Shown piece by piece: positions 29,810 to 40,368 of a stretch of DNA of 64,000 nt. Under the pieces are notes generated by a model. The model searched no databases. It saw only the letters and a program-made list of their open reading frames with translations, and had not been told where the DNA came from. Origin of the DNA: Mycosarcoma maydis (lineage: Eukaryota > Basidiomycota > Ustilaginomycetes > Ustilaginales); NCBI RefSeq assembly GCF_000328475.2, contig NC_026480.1:620001-684000 (forward strand), in the 5' to 3' direction. Position 1 is the stretch's first letter, and every line of letters starts with the position of its first letter. Made by a program: the position numbers and the translations under genes.

Positions 29810-32800
29810 ATGGACGACGATGATGTACTTGAAGTCGATAGCCCTATGGAGCCAGCCATCGACATAGACGAAGATGAGGACGAGGAGGTGCCCATCTTGA
29901 GCCTCGACGGTGTTCCGCAGCCCGCGAAGAGGCTCAAGCCCGAGAACAGAAACTTGCAGCTCGACTATCCTAACAGCCTACCCTACACCTGCGAGACTCT
30001 TGAGGAGTTCGATGCTCGTCTCGACCACATCATTCGCAGGCTGATCGACTGCGTGCGCACCAAGGACTACGACATTGGTCTTGTCCAGTGGAACCATCGG
30101 CTGCAATGCCTTTTGTCGCTGAAATACCCCATCCTCCGAAAGACGAGAGCCAGGCTTGCTCGGCTCTACTACGAGCTAGCTGTGCTCCCTGGGCTCAACA
30201 CACGATGCATCGAGCTGGCTGCCAATATGTGCATGACGCTCATCGAGAACAAAAAGAAATGCGACATCAAGGACCTTGTTTTACCATGGAGGCCGCTCTA
30301 CAACATTCTCGAAAAGGAGCTATTCCCTAAGCGTCGCAGGACCGGGCTGACCAATATCGCCGACGTTCTCCTCGACCTCGCAGAGACTGCTCAGCGCTTC
30401 TTTCCACCCAGCGAGGCAGATGACATGCTGCAAACTTTCTTGCCCAAGATGGACGGCTCCAACCTCAACTCGGTCATTGCGACACAGGCTTTCCTCGTGC
30501 ACTTCCTGCCCATCAGCCACCCGCAACGATGGCTCCCCACCATGTTTCGCCTGTGGGAGAGCTTCAATTCATCCCTGTTCGACGATCAGATGCTCGATCT
30601 GCTCGCTCGTCTGGCCGAGATGCACGTCACGGATCCTTTGATAAGCTCAGCTTCGTCTGCTCGAAAGGCTGGCTCGCTTGCGGAAGCGACAGTGTGGCCA
30701 GAGGTTCAGCCTGCCGAAGCAGCTTCAGCACCGAAAGCCGACAGCGATGAGCCAATGCACGTGGAAGACTCATCGCAACTCTCGGAAGCAAACGACTCTG
30801 CTGCAACGTCGGGCACAGCCAGCCCATCAGGCCAACTCGGCCTCTTCAGCCAAATCGGTATCTTTACAGAGCAGCAGTACTCGCTCATCATGACAAAGTG
30901 CCTCAAATCTGCTGGCCTTCCCGTCGGCTCGTCCAAAGCGGCCAATGCCGCTCTCATGGCCCAGTCTGCCAGTGTTCGAAGCGGTCCAGATGCCGCAGCG
31001 TCTGGCGCTACACTCAAGATGAAGAAGCCCTCAGATCGTCTCCGGTCCTTTGCTGTCATTATTGCTTACTCGATAGCAAAAGACGGGCCAAGCGTTGGTG
31101 AGTCCGCACCGGCATCGGATGTTCCAACCCCTGCAGAAAAATGCTCGCCTAGTCCATCAGGTGCCAAAAGACCAGTCGCCACCTATCCAGCTGGCTCCAA
31201 GGCGCTCGACCATCTTGCCAAGTTTGTTCAGGCCACTGAGAGCTACTTTCACCCTTCCAACTGGGGCATGTGGCAGATTTCGCTCTCCAACCTGGTACAG
31301 CAGATCATGTTTGAATTTCTCAAGCGTGCGAAAGAGGAAGAACGTCCACAGTGCAAGACACCTCAGCAGTACCGTCTCACCAGCGAGATGAAGACCGAGT
31401 TGGTCTCGATTCTCCGCACGGTCTGTTTGCTTTCCATGTTCTCCAAGGATCCGCTCACCATTGCGGCGTCGCAAGCCAGTTTGAAGAGGATGGCCATCCT
31501 CGCGCCAGAGATGGTCTTTCCGGCCGTGTTGGATCGCGCTTTCAACTCGCTAGAGGCGCTGGAGACTACTCACCGCACCAACGCCGTTATCACGGCGCTC
31601 TCGACCCTTTCGCCCGTCTTCACGTCTCGTCAATTGTATCGAGCCGGTGGCAAGCATCTGGTGCCGCTCTTACAACTCTGCATTCCTGGTATCGACCTCA
31701 ACGATCCCATGAAGACCATGAGCACATGCATGTTCGTCCTGTTGGCGACCCTTTCGATTCGTATTGATGATTTGACGAGGCCAGAGGCTTATGCCGACGA
31801 CGAAGAGGCGTTCGAGGCGATCCCAGATCAACCAGAGCTGAAAGTGGACGCTGCCGAAACTTCGGCGACAGCTGAGGACGATGCGATCCTGGCTTCGCCT
31901 GAGCAGGAGGACTACCAGTTGCGCATCAGCACCGCCGACTTTGATGCGTGGATCTCGGCCTTCTTCCAGAGAGTCCTGTCTCTCTTTGAGACGCTTCCAG
32001 AGGAGGGCAAGGGCGGGCGAACGGGTGGAAAGTCCGAAGAACAAGTGATCAACATGATCATGGCCGCTTCTGACGCCGTCTGTCGCGCGATGAGTCCATA
32101 TTTGTTGCAGAGGTCGTTTGACAAGATTGCAGACTATTGCGCAACCACGGTGTCTGCCACATCGGCACGCGTCATCGGCTCGCTGGTCGGCTGCTTCGCT
32201 CGTGCGGACAGTAAAATGGTGCTCAAGAGGCTCGTGCCGCAGTGCATCGCCAACATCCGTACCGAGATCGCCAACGGGGCCAGCTCGACTCGGACCACCA
32301 GCACCAGTCTACCAGCGCCAAGCGACGCGGCATTACACTGGAACCTTAGTGTACTGACGGGAGTCTTGAATGGACCCGGCGAGAACCTGCTAGCTTACAA
32401 GGACGACTTGATCGCGATATTGCAGCTTATCACAACCCATTGCAAGAGCGAAAGGGGCTACTCCTCGGGAGCCAAGCTGGTTCAAAAAGTCATCTCATCG
32501 CTGACAACCGTTTATCCAAGGGAACAACGGTTTGTCAACCAAGAGACGTGGGAGAGCGAAGCGTTCGCCAAGCGGTCCCATCTCTTCTGGGGGAAAATGT
32601 ACGACGAGAAGAGTGTCAAGATCAACTGGCACCAGCCCTCGGATGCCGAGATCGGCATGACGCTCGAGCTGCTCGACCGCATTGTGATCCCAGCTTTGGA
32701 CAAAGTGGAAGCACTTCAAATGGAAGCGCTTTCGAGGGACAAAGCTTGGTCCAACGACTTTTGCCGCTACCTGATGGTGGTAAGGATGGGGCTGGTCGGC

Positions 32801-35800
32801 ATGCCGACTATGATTGAAGAGGATGAAGTCGGAGACGGACAACCGGCTATGGACCTGGGCGATGAAGTTCCCGAATTCGTTGAGATCCCGCCGCGCTTCC
32901 GCTCGCATTTTTGCTTGGTCGACCGTCAAGATGCTCGCTACCAGAAGGTAGCCGCGTTCAAATTGCGATGCGGCGAAGTTCTGCATCTCGCCGCTCAAAG
33001 CACGCAGAACTCAGGAGCAGAGGACCAGATCGATTGCGTCAAGATGCTTGTCCGATCGATCCGTTCATACCTCACCTGCTACAGCTTCAACAGTGAGGAC
33101 TACAAGGCTCACATGCGCTCCCTCAGCTTCTTCCGCAATGTCGCCAAGCTGTATGCCAAACAGAAGGCTTTTCCACGCGTGCTCTTCATTCGCCGCGCGG
33201 CCTTCTACAACACGAGTCGAGCAAGGCTGAACAGCTTCCATCGCAAGCGAAGGCCATTGACGGACAAATTGATCCTGCATATCCTCGAATTTTGTATGTC
33301 TAACTATGTCGGCATTCGACAGACGGCACAAAACACACTCGACACCATTGGAGGCGTCTACGATGGCACTTGGATTCTCTGCTTGCCTAAGCTCATCGAG
33401 GCCGTTCAGCCTGGCGTGCCTGACGACAGGATGAAAGGTGCGCTGTACGTACTGGGTGGAAAAGGTGCTTCGTACCTTTGCATTACGGACGCACGCTTCA
33501 GCGTCGACTACATCACGAGCCTTCTTCATGCTCAACATCACTCCAAGCCTTCAATACAAAAGCTGGTGCGTGGCATCATTAACGATTTCATCGTCCGTTT
33601 TGCCGAACCTTCAACCCTGACAGTCAAGGTCGACTCGTTTGCGCTCAACGAGGCCGCCGACATTTTGGAGCGTGCACTGCCTGCTGATCTGCAGACACCA
33701 GACGCAAAGCTCATCGAGGCTGTGGCGGCCAAGCGACGCCTCCGTCTTGCTAGAATCGACGACTTGCACAAGAATCTTACCGCCGAAGCGTTAGACTTTG
33801 CACAAAAGGAGACGACACACTGGGCTTTCTCGATTTTTGCAGCTCGGCTGTTGAGGGCGTTGGTACGCAAGGATAGGCCGTTGCCCAAAGAGCCTGCGAC
33901 GTATTTGGCAGAGCAGATGATCTCCGAAAATCCAAAAATGCGCCACTGTGCTCAGGCGGCTGTTACCAAGATCCTCTACTACATCAAGCTGCGTACGCTC
34001 GCTCCAACGGACGAGGACCTCTTGCTTGGCCAAAGCAAGAACCCGCTCAAGCATTCAGAAAAGCTTCCCACACCCGTTTCGAGCGAATGGACACAGCAAT
34101 ACATTGCGGCCTTCGCCGAGCCCTTGACACCAGACAGCAAGCTGCGTGACAAGCCATCACAGGGTTGGCTCGTTTGGGGCCAAGAGGAGGATGTGTACAA
34201 TCCACCGCCTGCGGACGGCGTTGTGTTTGACTGGGACCCCAAATCTCAGCCGGCCATGGCTGCAGTGCGCACCATACTCACGCAAGAGTCTTGGTGGCAA
34301 TCGTTCTGCCGTCATCTATCACAGGAGAAGGAACGGGATTATCCTGGGAGCGACTCGGTTACGCTGCTCAAGTCCATCTTCCAGATCTTCGGCGTCGAGC
34401 TGCTGCCATTCATCCAAACAACGACGGAACAGTACATTCTCGAGAAGGATCGACACAGGCATCGGGCTGCGGCTGAGCTCATCTGCGGTGTTTACCGCGG
34501 CGCCAAGCACTGGAACATGAAAGACCAGGCCAAGCTGTGGTCGTGGCTCGAGACTCTGTTGCCAAAGATCTTCGAGGGCTGTACACCCGACAGTCAACCA
34601 GCTTGGCAGTCATGCATCGAATACATGCTGCAGGCTCGCGATCCGCGTCGTGCTCTTCCGCTCATCCGATACGTTGTGCAGGCGGCTCGCGACAATATCG
34701 GCAAGGACAACAGCACGGCTAGTCCTTGGGAGCAGGCCAAAGCGCAGAATCTTTTGAGGGGAGCCATGATCTCGATGAACCTGCAGTTCACGCCCTTTGG
34801 AGCCGATGAGTTTATCAACATCTACTCGCAAAATTTCGACAACCACTTCCAAGAGGTCAGGAGCGTCATCAGCGAAGGGCTGGCCGATTTGGAGCTGCTG
34901 CAGGTCTATCCATCGTTTGGCAGCGTCGAGCTGATGCTGAACGCTTGCAGCACAGGTCATGGGTCGTTGCTGTCGCGACCCGAGCTATACAGCGGCCGTT
35001 TGGAGACGCTGTCGCAGCAATTGGTGCAGTGGCGAAGCGAGAGGAAGCCGACAGCGGAAGGAACTTCCCAGTACGATCGTGCTGCTATGACGGCGCTGCT
35101 GTGGATTTCGACGACCATGGGCGACCATCGAAACAGTGCACTGGCAGGCGAAGTAATCAAGTACATCCCGGATATCTTTGGCATGCTCGAGCTGCATGAT
35201 AACAAAGAGCTGTCTGCGCTTGCACGCGCCGTGTTGACCAAGATCTCGACTTATCCCTTTACGACAGAATATGCCGGCAGGCTGATCGAGACGCTACTTG
35301 AGGTGACTCGATCTTCGGTGGATTCGTGGCGGGCACGACTCGACTCGTTGGCTGTGCTGCAGGTGATGTACTTCCAGAATCTGTTCTACCTCGACGAGAA
35401 GCTGGTCAACTCGATCGTTGAGTTGCTGCTCGAGCTTCTGAGCGACAAGCATCTCGAAGTACGCGAGATGGCAGCGACCACTCTGTCCGGCATCGTGCGC
35501 TGCTCTCAACGCCGACTGATCAAGACGCTCAAGAACCGGTTTACTAAGACTGTTTCTTCCACCTTGGTGCCGAAGCGTGGCGATGCCAACTACGATTCAC
35601 AGCTGCTCAAGCTTCATTCGGGCATTTTGGGCGCGTCGGCGTTGCTAGCTGCTTTTCCCTACGAGGTGCCTGATTGGATGCCGAGTCTGATTGTCGAGAC
35701 CGTGGCTCAGCATACAGATGACCCAGTGCCCATTTCGACCACGGTGAGGAAGTGCGCGGCCGACTTCAAGAGGACGCATCAGGATACGTGGTCAGAAGAC

Positions 35801-35908
35801 CAGCACAAGTTCGGCGATTACCTGGCTGAAGTCAACGACTTCACCCTCGGGCAGGAGCGATTACTTCGCTTGATTTGTTGCGTGACGTTCACGAGACCTC
35901 ATGTATAG
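29810..35908 (+). CDS. BLM10: Blm10/PA200 proteasome activator
   Basis: A 2032-residue HEAT-repeat protein matching Blm10/PA200, the large monomeric cap that binds the ends of the 20S proteasome and opens its gate. Family features are an acidic N-terminus with DDDDVLEVDSP, a conserved LPWRPLYNILEKELFP (about residues 163-178), and further segments such as LSFFRNVAKLYAKQKAFPRVL and SNYVGIRQTAQNTLDTIGG. There is no intron over 6 kb. The C-terminus as read (LGQERLLRLICCVTFTRPHV) lacks the expected hydrophobic-Tyr-X tail. The frame shifted by one base at the GGG at 35849-35851 would end in SDYFA at 35871-35873, close to the YYA end known for the family. Either a small 3' intron, a real frameshift or a sequencing error is possible. 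The body identification is secure. Confidence 0.93.
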   Translation: MDDDDVLEVDSPMEPAIDIDEDEDEEVPILSLDGVPQPAKRLKPENRNLQLDYPNSLPYTCETLEEFDARLDHIIRRLIDCVRTKDYDIGLVQWNHRLQCLLSLKYPILRKTRARLARLYYELAVLPGLNTRCIELAANMCMTLIENKKKCDIKDLVLPWRPLYNILEKELFPKRRRTGLTNIADVLLDLAETAQRFFPPSEADDMLQTFLPKMDGSNLNSVIATQAFLVHFLPISHPQRWLPTMFRLWESFNSSLFDDQMLDLLARLAEMHVTDPLISSASSARKAGSLAEATVWPEVQPAEAASAPKADSDEPMHVEDSSQLSEANDSAATSGTASPSGQLGLFSQIGIFTEQQYSLIMTKCLKSAGLPVGSSKAANAALMAQSASVRSGPDAAASGATLKMKKPSDRLRSFAVIIAYSIAKDGPSVGESAPASDVPTPAEKCSPSPSGAKRPVATYPAGSKALDHLAKFVQATESYFHPSNWGMWQISLSNLVQQIMFEFLKRAKEEERPQCKTPQQYRLTSEMKTELVSILRTVCLLSMFSKDPLTIAASQASLKRMAILAPEMVFPAVLDRAFNSLEALETTHRTNAVITALSTLSPVFTSRQLYRAGGKHLVPLLQLCIPGIDLNDPMKTMSTCMFVLLATLSIRIDDLTRPEAYADDEEAFEAIPDQPELKVDAAETSATAEDDAILASPEQEDYQLRISTADFDAWISAFFQRVLSLFETLPEEGKGGRTGGKSEEQVINMIMAASDAVCRAMSPYLLQRSFDKIADYCATTVSATSARVIGSLVGCFARADSKMVLKRLVPQCIANIRTEIANGASSTRTTSTSLPAPSDAALHWNLSVLTGVLNGPGENLLAYKDDLIAILQLITTHCKSERGYSSGAKLVQKVISSLTTVYPREQRFVNQETWESEAFAKRSHLFWGKMYDEKSVKINWHQPSDAEIGMTLELLDRIVIPALDKVEALQMEALSRDKAWSNDFCRYLMVVRMGLVGMPTMIEEDEVGDGQPAMDLGDEVPEFVEIPPRFRSHFCLVDRQDARYQKVAAFKLRCGEVLHLAAQSTQNSGAEDQIDCVKMLVRSIRSYLTCYSFNSEDYKAHMRSLSFFRNVAKLYAKQKAFPRVLFIRRAAFYNTSRARLNSFHRKRRPLTDKLILHILEFCMSNYVGIRQTAQNTLDTIGGVYDGTWILCLPKLIEAVQPGVPDDRMKGALYVLGGKGASYLCITDARFSVDYITSLLHAQHHSKPSIQKLVRGIINDFIVRFAEPSTLTVKVDSFALNEAADILERALPADLQTPDAKLIEAVAAKRRLRLARIDDLHKNLTAEALDFAQKETTHWAFSIFAARLLRALVRKDRPLPKEPATYLAEQMISENPKMRHCAQAAVTKILYYIKLRTLAPTDEDLLLGQSKNPLKHSEKLPTPVSSEWTQQYIAAFAEPLTPDSKLRDKPSQGWLVWGQEEDVYNPPPADGVVFDWDPKSQPAMAAVRTILTQESWWQSFCRHLSQEKERDYPGSDSVTLLKSIFQIFGVELLPFIQTTTEQYILEKDRHRHRAAAELICGVYRGAKHWNMKDQAKLWSWLETLLPKIFEGCTPDSQPAWQSCIEYMLQARDPRRALPLIRYVVQAARDNIGKDNSTASPWEQAKAQNLLRGAMISMNLQFTPFGADEFINIYSQNFDNHFQEVRSVISEGLADLELLQVYPSFGSVELMLNACSTGHGSLLSRPELYSGRLETLSQQLVQWRSERKPTAEGTSQYDRAAMTALLWISTTMGDHRNSALAGEVIKYIPDIFGMLELHDNKELSALARAVLTKISTYPFTTEYAGRLIETLLEVTRSSVDSWRARLDSLAVLQVMYFQNLFYLDEKLVNSIVELLLELLSDKHLEVREMAATTLSGIVRCSQRRLIKTLKNRFTKTVSSTLVPKRGDANYDSQLLKLHSGILGASALLAAFPYEVPDWMPSLIVETVAQHTDDPVPISTTVRKCAADFKRTHQDTWSEDQHKFGDYLAEVNDFTLGQERLLRLICCVTFTRPHV

Positions 35909-36019
35909 ACCAAAGTTTCACGTTTAGAGTCAGTTTTACAGTGTTTCCCGTTTTCGTCGCATGTGTCTGAATCGTGAATTGTGTCTGTGCAAGCGGGTTT
36001 GAGCTTCAAGCCAAATCCA

Positions 36020-37555
36020 TCACTCAGGCTGGTAGCGATACATCTTAGCCACAGTGATAGCTGTGGCCAGGTTAGTCAGCGCAAAGATCCAAAATACAGC
36101 ACCTCCGGTGTGGTCGGCGTCGTAGCCAGCAAGCCAGTTTTTGATGGGTAGAAAAGCTGAGCCGACGACAAAGTTGGCGGTCCAGTTCAACGTCAAACCC
36201 AACGAGGTGGTGGTCGACACGGCTCTCGAAGCGACCAGTTCGGGCAAGATGACGAAAGGAATCGGACCGAGTCCGAACGAGAAGCCGGCGACCATCAGGA
36301 TCATGCATATAGCGCTGATGATTTTGTATCCGTAGACGATGCCCGTGGCCAAGAGGGCAGAGGCGATGCTCATGACCAGAGCGGATGCGAGCATCAGGGT
36401 TTTGCGCCCAACGCGGCGTTCGTCAATCAGCCAGATGGGCGGGAAAGTCATGACGATATTGATGAGCGTGATCACGATCCCAATCGACCCGGCGAGTGAG
36501 GGAACGATCGAGCCGAGAATGCCAACGCTGTAGTACAGCACCGCATTGATGCCGGAAAGCTGTTGGCCGAGTTGGGTTAGCATCACCAGAAGCGTGCCTG
36601 GTCGAAGCTCCGGATCCGAGAAGAGCGTGCAAAGCCCCACTTTGACTTCCATAGAGCTCACGTTGGCTCTGGACGCATCTGCCTCACTACCAGCAAGAAG
36701 CGCTTGTCTCTCTTCGTCGGATCGAGCGTCATCATTGCTACCGGTGCTTCTTCGGCCCTCTTTCCAACTCTGCACCTCCTTGGCTGACCATAAAACCTTT
36801 CTCACCTCGTCCGCCTCATCGTTGGCTCGCATCGTCCAACTCTTCTTGCCTTCACCCTCCAGCCACCCTGGCGACTCCAGTCCCACCGTCAACGAGCCCA
36901 GCAACTGTAGCAACGACAGCGCCCCGCTCACCCCCGGTACACTTCGCCACCACCATCCATCACTTCCCAACCAACTCGCACCAATCGCTTGAGCCACAAA
37001 GATCCCCAACACGATCGAAAACTGGTTCAGCACTCCAATGCTCCCCTTCAACGCTGTTGGCGAAATCTCGTTGATGAAGATTGGTACGATGACTACGCCA
37101 ATCCCCGATCCGATGCCTTGAACGAATCTACCTATACCTAAGCCAGTGAGACTGGAGGAGAAGGTGAGCACGAGGCTGCCCAGTATGCCAAAGCTCGCCG
37201 ATGCAGTGATGCACGTCTTTCGTCCCCACGAGAGCGATTTCGAGAGCGGCGAGATGAGGAACGACGAGATGAGCCCGCCGAGCGTGAAGAGCGAAGTGAC
37301 GAGGCCGAATTGCGCCTCGGTCAGCGAAATGCACCCACTGGAAGGAGACGCAGACGCAGACACAGACACAGACGCAGAGGGAGAGGGAGAGGGAGAGCGG
37401 ACTTGGCAGGTGAGCATGGGTTGGAGCGCATTCAGTTCCGAAATGCCATAGCCGTAGTTAGCTGCGGAAAAGAGGATCCAGAGCAGGACGAAACGGAATC
37501 GCGTTGTGACGGATGATTTAGCATCGCCGCGGCTGGGTGGAGACGAGGTGGGCAT
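36020..37555 (-). CDS. Sugar-porter MFS transporter (Vps73-like)
   Basis: A 511-residue member of the sugar-porter branch of the major facilitator superfamily, with about 12 hydrophobic segments. Motifs include GRKTC after TM2, LGIGRFVQGIGSGIGVVIVPIFINEISP in the TM4 region, a PESPRWL variant (LESPGWL), QQLSGINAVLYYS in TM7 and ERRVGRKTL in the TM8-9 loop. The set resembles GLUT3-like and yeast Vps73/YBR241C-type proteins, some of which are vacuolar. Substrate cannot be told. Between TM1 and TM2 a loop of alternating SP/SA/SV (SPSPSPSASVSVSASASP) is encoded by hexanucleotide repeats at 37345-37396. The gene converges with BLM10 with only 111 bp between stop codons, and diverges from MTC1. Confidence 0.88.
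   Translation of the reverse strand: MPTSSPPSRGDAKSSVTTRFRFVLLWILFSAANYGYGISELNALQPMLTCQVRSPSPSPSASVSVSASASPSSGCISLTEAQFGLVTSLFTLGGLISSFLISPLSKSLSWGRKTCITASASFGILGSLVLTFSSSLTGLGIGRFVQGIGSGIGVVIVPIFINEISPTALKGSIGVLNQFSIVLGIFVAQAIGASWLGSDGWWWRSVPGVSGALSLLQLLGSLTVGLESPGWLEGEGKKSWTMRANDEADEVRKVLWSAKEVQSWKEGRRSTGSNDDARSDEERQALLAGSEADASRANVSSMEVKVGLCTLFSDPELRPGTLLVMLTQLGQQLSGINAVLYYSVGILGSIVPSLAGSIGIVITLINIVMTFPPIWLIDERRVGRKTLMLASALVMSIASALLATGIVYGYKIISAICMILMVAGFSFGLGPIPFVILPELVASRAVSTTTSLGLTLNWTANFVVGSAFLPIKNWLAGYDADHTGGAVFWIFALTNLATAITVAKMYRYQPE
37345..37396. repeat. In-frame hexanucleotide repeat in transporter gene
   Basis: GACGCA/GACACA hexamers, then GAGGGA hexamers, within the first loop of the MFS protein. 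The period keeps the frame and encodes alternating Ser with Pro, Ala or Val. Confidence 0.85.
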
Positions 37556-37952
37556 GTTTGAACTGCTTGGAGCGTGATGTGACCAGCCTCGTTGCCACTC
37601 TCCCTGTTTCTTGATCGCCAGCTCTCAGAAAGAAAAGTTTCAAGCCAGGTCCAAGTGTAGTGGGCCTTGGAAGGAAAGCCGAGTGCGAGGTATTCACGAT
37701 TGAAGGAGCAAGACTCGTGACTGGGGGATGCTCATGCTCGTGCTCTGGTTCAGGCTTGGTGCGTGTTGGATTTCAGGGTCCTTCCTGCTGCTTGGTGGCG
37801 CGTGCAGCCTTTTTGGTTCAGTAGGTTCGCGTGTCTTAATCAACAAAAACGTGTACCGCATTCGGACCATCTTTATCTTTCTCACCTCGAAGCAATCCCC
37901 GGAAGTTACCATCCTGCGACATCCGCGTCTTTATACCTCAACACCACCAACG
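37556..37952. promoter_or_regulatory. Shared divergent promoter, MFS transporter and MTC1
   Basis: A 397-bp region between two divergent start codons. One ATTCACG heptamer and an ACTCGTGACTG variant lie at 37695-37725. No TATA box stands out. The frame of MTC1 is open back to 37728, but without a coding look. Confidence 0.5.
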
Positions 37953-39400
37953 ATGAGCCGCCGCAATCGGAAGGACGTCGACGATCTTCTTGCCGATCTC
38001 GACAATCTCGGCACGGAGCCTACGCCGAGCAAAGCGTCTCGCAAATCCGCGGACAAACCCACAGCTTCTGGGACAGGCTCGAACGACGTTTCAGCTTCAG
38101 CGTCGAAAAATGCGCCCGATGATGCGCAGAGCTTGCTCGATGATCTGGATAGCTTAGTGCAGAGTAGGGCGGCGTCGAGTAGCAGGGCTTCGCTGCGCAA
38201 GAAGGAGGAGAGTGCACCTTCGGTAAGCGTCGCGCCAGCGAATAGTGCCAAGATCGAGACCGAATCGATTACGTCGTCTGTGGTTGCAGATGCGCCGATC
38301 ACTAGTTCAGTGGCATCGGAGCAAGGGTTGGCCAAGGCGGAGTCGAGCCTGCTATCCTCGGGATGGGCCGGTTGGGGAAGCTCGCTCCTCTCTCAAGCAA
38401 CCAAAATTGCGGATCAGGCACGACAAGAGTTTGAAAAGCGAGCACCGAGCCAGGCGGAGCAAGCGCGCGAACTGGGGACCAAAGGTTGGGACTTAGCCAA
38501 AGGCGTTCGTGGCTTTGTCAAGGAGGCTGGTCTGGAAAAATGGGGTGAAGAGGTGACCAAAGTAGGCAAGCGAGGTTGGACCGATATCGTCAACGCCGTT
38601 GCACCGCCCATTGCAGCGCACGAGATCATCCAAGTCACGCTGAGCCACGACATGGTTGGATACGACGGTATATCGGATGTTACTTACCAGGTGCTGGCAA
38701 AGGTCATGGAGCAAGTGAATTCGAACGCGACCGATCAACAGTTGATCGTCAACAAGGCACAGATCGAAACGCCGGCTTCCAAGCCTAAACCAACCGCGGA
38801 CGGTTCCGAGCAGGATCGTGATCTGAATGCGGTCGAGGGCTTTGCCGCCGCCTTCAAATTGGCCAAAGCGAACCTAGATGAGTGTATTAAGCAGCACCAA
38901 GTGGCTGCTCCTCCGGCGAAGACGACGGCGGATGCACTGCCGATTACGACATGCCCCGTCTTCGTACGCATCCAGGCATGCCTCACTGATCTACCTGGCG
39001 ATGCTTTGGCGGAAGCAGACGCATCGACCAAGACGACAGAGTCCAAGACATCGCTCTTCTTCTTAGTTCTGCTGCGAGATCCGCAGCACGGGCTCAGCCA
39101 CAAGACCGTCTCTCAGGCGGTCCCCACTTCTTGGCGTAAGTACATCCGAGCAATCGCGCGCCTGGTTGGCGCACAGAAAGACTGACGTAAAGCTTCACAC
39201 ATGGTTTCATCTGTACAGTCGATGTTCCGTTTGAAGAGAACCAATGGGTCGAAGAGGCGCTTGTTGACGTTCTCTCGAATGCGCTCAACATCGTAGGTCA
39301 GGACTACGTCCAGGGACGCATGTCTGGTCGCACAAAGTCGTCCAAGGAAGGGCTGGCTGACGTTGCTACTGACCAGACGGTGAAAAGCTCTGCTGCTTGA
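37953..39400 (+). CDS. MTC1: Mtc1, maintenance of telomere capping protein 1 (two exons)
   Basis: A 454-residue homologue of fungal Mtc1, a poorly understood protein found by genetic interaction with the telomere-capping factor Cdc13 and linked to vesicles. Exon 1 is 37953-39135 and exon 2 is 39219-39400, with GTAAGT donor and TACAG acceptor. The spliced C-terminus SWLDVPFEENQWVEEALVD and IVGQDYVQGR is a conserved ending of the family, and the unspliced frame lacks it. The N-terminus has two similar DDLLADLDNL and SLLDDLDSL motifs, and the middle has GWAGWGSSLLSQATKIADQA. I start at the ATG at 37953 (MSRRNRKDVDD). The longer frame upstream crosses the divergent promoter. Molecular function is not established. 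Confidence 0.85.
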
Positions 39401-39562
39401 GAGGGCTGTTCGGATTCGATCAATGCAGAAGTGGTTCAGATGTATGAGGATGTGACTCTGTATTCAGGATCGCACTTGAGAAAGGGTCAAGAAGCTGAGA
39501 AGAACGCGAGATCGGCATATGTATTGGAACGGATGATAGATAGGGGGAGGTAGGAAAAGGCT

Positions 39563-39975
39563 TTATGCCTTCTTGCCGATGATCTGGGTCGAGATGATCT
39601 CCTCGCCGTTGACGTGGTACTTGATGTCGACCTGTGAAGAGTCAGGATGGAAGGATGAGTTACGAAGGTCAGCGAGAGTGTCTCGGCTGCTGAATGTGTA
39701 GGAGGATATGGCCAAGGTGGATCGAATGCTACTTACGTGACCGCCGGTCTTGACATCGATCTTGTCGATCTTGCCGGACTTGACGTCGCCGCCGAAAGGT
39801 CGGTCTATGAGCACGCACAGAGCATCGTTCACGACAAGGGCAGTACAACCAAAGTGAGTGTCAGCGCCAGATTGCTTTCCTTGTCGAGTCACTAGCAACA
39901 GCAGCTATGCGTGGCAAACTCTGCCCCCCGTTGACACTTACACTCGATGACGTCGCCAACAACGTACAAAGCCAT
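39563..39975 (-). CDS. 56-residue conserved-looking microprotein (three exons)
   Basis: A tiny three-exon gene that is easy to miss. Exons are 39942-39975, 39737-39804 and 39563-39631. Donors are GTAAGT for both introns, acceptors are CATAG and CACAG, and phases agree. The product begins MALYVVGDVIEYRPFGG, continues KSGKIDKIDVKTGGH and ends EEIISTQIIGKKA, 56 residues, mostly beta-strand-like with alternating charged and hydrophobic residues. No signal peptide or membrane segment is present. The gene converges on MTC1, with about 160 bp between stops. I do not recognise the family. A small SH3- or Tudor-like barrel is possible from the pattern, but this is speculation. Two perfect short introns in a 171-nt coding sequence argue that it is real. 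Confidence 0.72.
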
Positions 39976-40255
39976 TTTGGGAAGATTATACAAGTGTGTG
40001 GGTGCGTGGGAATAAGATGATGGTAGTAAGAACGAGGAAAGCCGGAGTGTTGCAAAACTCGTCTCAAGGGTTCTGCGAAGATCCCGTTGGCTAGCGAACG
40101 AGCACGAGTCGTGCGTGAGTGCAGCCTCGATCGATAAAAATCGCGTCTCGTGCAGCGTCCTTCATAATAGCACAGTCCACGGGCCACCCCAAGATGTCAC
40201 TTTGCAGTCACAGCGGATTTACGGTCCGGATTCCACGTCTATCGACGAATTGTGA

Positions 40256-40368
40256 ATTCACGATTCACGATTCACGCTTCGTGTACCGTTGCGTGATCGC
40301 CGAGCGAAAAGCGGTAAGCGCAGAAAATCGAATCACAATTCACGAATCACGAATCGTGAATGGTGAAT
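40256..40368. repeat. Two heptamer clusters in opposite orientation
   Basis: The left cluster (40256-40278) runs ATTCACG three times. The right cluster (40330-40368) runs AATCACAATTCACG, AATCACGAATCGTGAATGG and GTGAATG. The two lie about 50 bp apart. Confidence 0.85.
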
